A DNA stretch of 64,000 nt, taken from the NCBI GenBank assembly GCA_009869945.1, contig WIXG01000381.1, positions 1-64,000 of the forward strand, in the 5' to 3' direction. Below, piece by piece: positions 60,403 through 64,000 of the stretch; within the stretch, counting starts at the first letter, position 1, and each line of letters begins with the position of its first letter. Both the position numbers and the translations under genes were made by a program. The notes beneath the pieces were generated by a model. It ran no database searches. It was not told the DNA's origin and was given only the letters and a program-made list of their open reading frames with translations. Source of the stretch: Mesaphorura yosii (taxonomy: Eukaryota; Arthropoda; Collembola; Poduromorpha; Tullbergiidae).

Positions 60403-62338
60403 TCATTTCCTGAAGCTTGTGAACCATGGCCATGGTACGCCAGTTTCGGGACGGTACCGAAGCGCGAAGACGACCCCGACTCCAGCCAGCGTAATAGCTC
60501 CAAGCACCGTTGTCCATTTGCGGCCAAGACCTCGACGTCCGTGGCCATGACCTTCAACGGCGTCGGGAATTTGAAATTCGGCGTCTTGTTCCAGTTGACG
60601 AAGTACCCGCTGCAGTAGTTTAATCTCCACTTGAAGGTTGGCGATGGCATCAAGTGAAGCGGTTGTGTACTGCACCATGTCTTTAAGTGGGCTCTGCTCG
60701 ATGCCGACTTGCACCATTTCAGGGTTAGTGACCGATTTCTTGCGAAGATACTGCACGGTAGCCGCGATGTACTCCATGTGCTTCTTGGTATTGTTCAGGA
60801 TGCATATCACTTCAGATGCCCTGTAGAAACATTACCATTGATTGAAGCAATTATTCAAGAAAATGAAGAAAGAGACGCAAGTAGTGAATTTGGTTGGTTT
60901 TCACTTACGTGATGTCAGATTTCAGATAAATAGGGGTAACGCTTTTGTCAACCCACTCCCGGTTATGAATATCGCGAATCGCGTCGAGAATCTTCATGCG
61001 ATCGCCAACTACTGCAATGCCAATGTCCTTCAGTTGCGTCTCGTCCAAGTTGAGAAAGTTCAGGTACGAGATTTTATGCTCCTGAAAGTTTTTGAACTTA
61101 TCCTGGAGACAGAGATTCTCGAGTACCATTTCAATCTGAGATCGTTCGTTGCACTCCAATCTGCAATGCAAGAGAATTTAAGGTACGTTTCCGTGAGAGA
61201 GGTTGAAAATGGCAATTGGTGCTGGTAATTTACTTACACTTCTGCAGCTTTGTTCAGGAATGCGAAATTCCTTTTGCTTTCCCAATCAACCAGTTCATTC
61301 ATCAATTCTGGTGGCAAACCAGGTCTCCATTTCGTAGAAACGACACGGTAGAGGACGTCGCTGATTACCTGGTGCCCCTTCTCACTTGCAACTTCTCCAG
61401 CAGTTTGCCCAAATTCATTTATGAGTGATGCATCGGCGTTGTGCTCCAAAAGTAATCGAACAATTCTTCCCAAACCCAATCCAGCAGCCATCTCCAGTGC
61501 TGAACGCCCATCTCGATCGACAGCATTAACATCAGCGCCAGCAGTGAGCAACGCCACTGCTACCGGCAGCTTATTCTCTTTCACAGAAAACATCAGCGGA
61601 GTCAGGCCATGATGATTTGCAAAGTTGAGATCAGCACCACGCTCAAGGAGAAGCTGGACGCATTCCATAATGTGTTCAATCTCTGAGGTAGCAAGAGACG
61701 ATACCATCAAAGGAGTTAGTCCGTTGCCTGTCCCAGTGGCAGAAAAATTCACGTCAGCTCCTCGATCGAGCAATAATTTTAAGAGCGGCATGTTTGTTTG
61801 ACTAGCAGCTATCATCAGTGGACTCCAACCGTTTGTTTTGGCGCTGTCGTCTACTCTGACTATGCCTCCTGTGGATTAAAATATAAAGTAAGTGCAAGTG
61901 TATTTAGCGCCTTAAATATTTATCAGTGTCATTTGGTTCGATTTAATTTACCGTCGAGCAATTCCTGAACTTTGTCGACCTCGCCATTCAAGCACGCCAA
62001 CCTTAGTCTTTCAATGGGTTCCAATTTTTCTTTATACTGAAACAGAGCGGTATCAAGTCCTAGCCCTAAGAAGACGAAATTAAATTTTTGGTATAATATT
62101 AGGCACCAACCTCCTGAGTGGCCGCTGGGGATTTGCAAGAGGAGTCTGACTGTGACGGCGCAGTCTTCATACTAGGCCCCATGTAAAAGTCGTCATCGGA
62201 ATCTTCATCTTCGTCATCAGATAAGCCAGCGGGCCGTCCAGCGGCAACGGGAGCACAATATCGAGTGTTTGGTCTAGGTGGAGGGTCGCCCCAATCGTAG
62301 TCATCAGCACCAACGCGGGCACCGGATCTTCGACTCAT
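60403..62338 (-). CDS. ASZ1: GASZ/ASZ1: ankyrin-repeat, SAM and tail-anchor protein of the piRNA pathway
   Basis: Five exons with consistent phases: 62111-62338, 61952-62036, 61238-61868, 60909-61160 and 60403-60820, giving 537 residues (human 475). An acidic disordered N-terminus (SDDEDEDSDDDFYMG) is followed by ankyrin repeats at about residues 80-290 (GWSPLMIAASQTNMPLLKLL, GLTPLMVSS, GLTPLMFSVKENKLPVAVAL, GRSALEMAAGLGLGRIVRLL). A SAM domain lies at about 320-390 (LENLCLQDKFKNFQEHKI, DIGIAVVGDRMKILDAI). A helical region follows, then a hydrophobic segment WTTVLGAITLAGVGVVFAL with a short basic tail. GASZ sits on the outer mitochondrial membrane of germ cells and tethers piRNA-processing factors (family knowledge). 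The TM tail and domain order make the call firm. AFG2A ends 296 bp upstream on the same strand. Confidence 0.93.
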
Positions 62339-62633
62339 TTCTGCTTGTTATCAATGCTCGCCAGTAGGCAACAGCTTATTCACTTTAATCAACCAAGAAC
62401 CAATGAAAATAAGAACAAAAAGCAACTTATTTTAGGATTTAATAGGATCGTAATATGAATGACAGACTGGAATCACAGAATCGTACGTAGTTTCTCTTCA
62501 CAACTCATAAAAGTCGTCTAAAGCCCAAAGCACATGAGTAAAATTCCCACATTCGAGTTTCAATCCTTGCTTGCCGGTTTCACGTCAACAGAAGTAGAAT
62601 TTATCCAATCTCTTACAAAAATAGTCCCTCGCA
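62339..62633. other. Intergenic gap between AFG2A and GASZ
   Basis: Under 300 bp. It must hold the AFG2A 3' end and the GASZ promoter. No TATA box and no exact AATAAA in a good place. Confidence 0.4.
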
Positions 62634-64000
62634 TTAAATACTTCGATTTTTGCCATAATTTTCGTAAAATTGCACCTGTGACGGAGTCGTCCCGGGCAAA
62701 ATCTCCTGTAATGCTTGTAGAAAATGGTTGTAATCTACTTTTGAAGCGTCGACATTCTCCTCGAGAGATTTCATCGCAGCTTCGTGGCAGACAGCGGTCA
62801 CTTCAGCTCCAGAGTATCCCGCCGTCAGCTCGACGATTTTGTCCATTTCGACGTCACGAGAGACGGGCATTTTTCTGAAATGGATGCGGAAAATGTCCCG
62901 CCTCGTGTCTTCGTCAGGCAGAGGCACGTAAACTATTCGATCCAACCTTCCAGGCCGTAACAGAGCCTGAAATGAAATAATTCTTTCAGCCAGCGCAAAC
63001 TTTTTGAGCAACGCCGACGCCCTTAGCATATTCTTATTCTTCCCTTATTTTTAGCAAAGATTTGTGATTTGTTTACCGGGTCAATCATGTCAGGCCGGTT
63101 TGTCGCTGCCACGATCGTAACGCCCTTGAGCGCCTCTACTCCATCGATTTCAACCAGTAGCTGAGCAATCACTCGCTCATGAACACTTGAAGCCCCCTTC
63201 GAGGACGAGCCACGCTCCCCAACGATCGAATCGATTTCATCGAAGAATATCAGGCACGGAGAAACTTGCCGAGCCTCCCGAAATAAACTGCGTACCGCCT
63301 TTTCAGAATCCCCGACAAACTGGCTGAATAATTCCGAACCCTGCAACACAAGTAGCATTCCGTGCCTTAATTATGTGATCCACAGTTTTACTGAATTCTT
63401 TATCTTACATTGACAGAAAAGAAGTTGACCCCACATTCTGAAGCCAATGCTTTCGCGATCATTGTTTTGGAGCACCCAGGCGGTCCGTACATTAGAAGCC
63501 CTCTTGGAGGAGAGATGCCCAATCTCTTGAAAGCGTCCTCGTGCTTGAGTGGCCATTCGATACACTGCTTCAGTTTCAGCTTTAAGTCCTTTTGTCCACC
63601 AATGTCTTCCCACTTCACCTGTGAAATTAAGACATCGTTATAATCGCTTGTTACGTTAGAGTGTTAAAAAATGATCTTACATTTGGAGCATCTACAAGAA
63701 ATCCCTTCATTGCGGCTGGATGAATATTCTTGATGCACTGTTCAATCTCTGTCATCCTGACGCCAGAGGCCAGTTCTCCATGTCGGTCTTTGGACTATAA
63801 TGATGTAAGTAAAATATGAATTAGGTCCAATGACGTTTAGTCTGTCTGGAAGCAAAATCGGAACTCTAACCTTGCATTTTATACGAACGGAGTGTACAAG
63901 TTTTGCCAGTTCCGCTCTTGTGTACCCAGGTGTGGTTCTTGCAACCAAATCCATGTCAAGACTTTGAAACTCTGGCATAGCTGAAGTTAAAAACTTTAAA
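62634..64000 (-). CDS. AFG2A: AFG2A/SPATA5 AAA+ ATPase, C-terminal part (5' end beyond the window)
   Basis: Last five exons: 63871-63980, 63681-63794, 63409-63618, 63077-63340 and 62634-62966, in consistent phase; the gene continues past the right edge. The first visible exon is the end of the D1 lid ([15 protein letters not shown]). The rest is the whole D2 ATPase: [11 protein letters not shown], Walker A GPPGCSKT (the Cys is typical of AFG2/SPATA5), Walker B LIFFDEID, the second region of homology [19 protein letters not shown] with arginine fingers, [14 protein letters not shown] and [18 protein letters not shown]2 strips Rlp24-type factors from pre-60S ribosomal particles in the cytoplasm (knowledge from yeast and human). 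All catalytic residues of D2 look intact. Confidence 0.92.

Noticed and set aside
1..64000. CRISPR arrays, operons and bacterial ribosome-binding sites
   Set aside because: The window is eukaryotic. The only regular short repeats (30.77-31.03 kb) are a degenerate inverted minisatellite without unique spacers.

Overview
This window is nuclear DNA from an insect. The evidence is split genes with GT-AG introns, many only 50-100 bp long; insect chemosensory families (an odorant-binding protein, an ionotropic receptor and 7TM gustatory-receptor-like genes); a DIP/lachesin-type Ig gene; and AATAAA and TATA signals. I saw no bacterial operons, CRISPR array, rRNA or tRNA. The species cannot be fixed from the sequence. 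Exon models were built by hand from splice sites, and reading phase was checked across every junction quoted.

Layout. 0-9.2 kb is gene dense, all on the minus strand: a trypsin-fold serine protease that runs off the left edge; a tandem cluster of small secreted proteins, each with two 7-cysteine CSalphabeta-like domains (two intact genes, one pseudogene, one relic); and the complete 10-exon APC2 (ANAPC2) cullin gene. 9.4-17.6 kb is a chemosensory block: three decayed or truncated gustatory-receptor-like loci and one fragment on the minus strand, with an intact 4-exon odorant-binding protein on the plus strand between them, plus a small putative secreted peptide. 21.5-23.5 kb holds an intronless divergent ionotropic receptor. 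23.5-32 kb has no gene I can support but carries an inverted minisatellite. 32.2-45.5 kb is one 13-exon, three-Ig DIP-family adhesion gene with large introns, one of which hosts a complete TIR element. 45.5-51 kb looks empty. 51.2-52.3 kb is a broken acid-lipase copy without introns. 53-54 kb is a three-exon lipocalin. 55.1-59.5 kb holds an intact two-exon 7TM chemoreceptor and its wrecked paralogue. 60.4-64 kb ends with GASZ/ASZ1 (piRNA pathway) and the C-terminal half of the AAA+ ATPase AFG2A/SPATA5, both minus strand.

How it fits together. Conserved single-copy genes (APC2, GASZ, AFG2A, DIP) anchor the window. Between them lie lineage-specific families in active birth and death (CSalphabeta-like peptides, chemoreceptors, lipase). 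The most interesting item is the two-domain CSalphabeta-like cluster at 1.9-5.9 kb. Its duplication scars, including a stray fragment of APC2's last exon, can be read directly in the sequence. Other candidates are the inverted minisatellite at 30.77-31.03 kb and the TIR element with an exact 6-bp target duplication at 39.1-40.2 kb.
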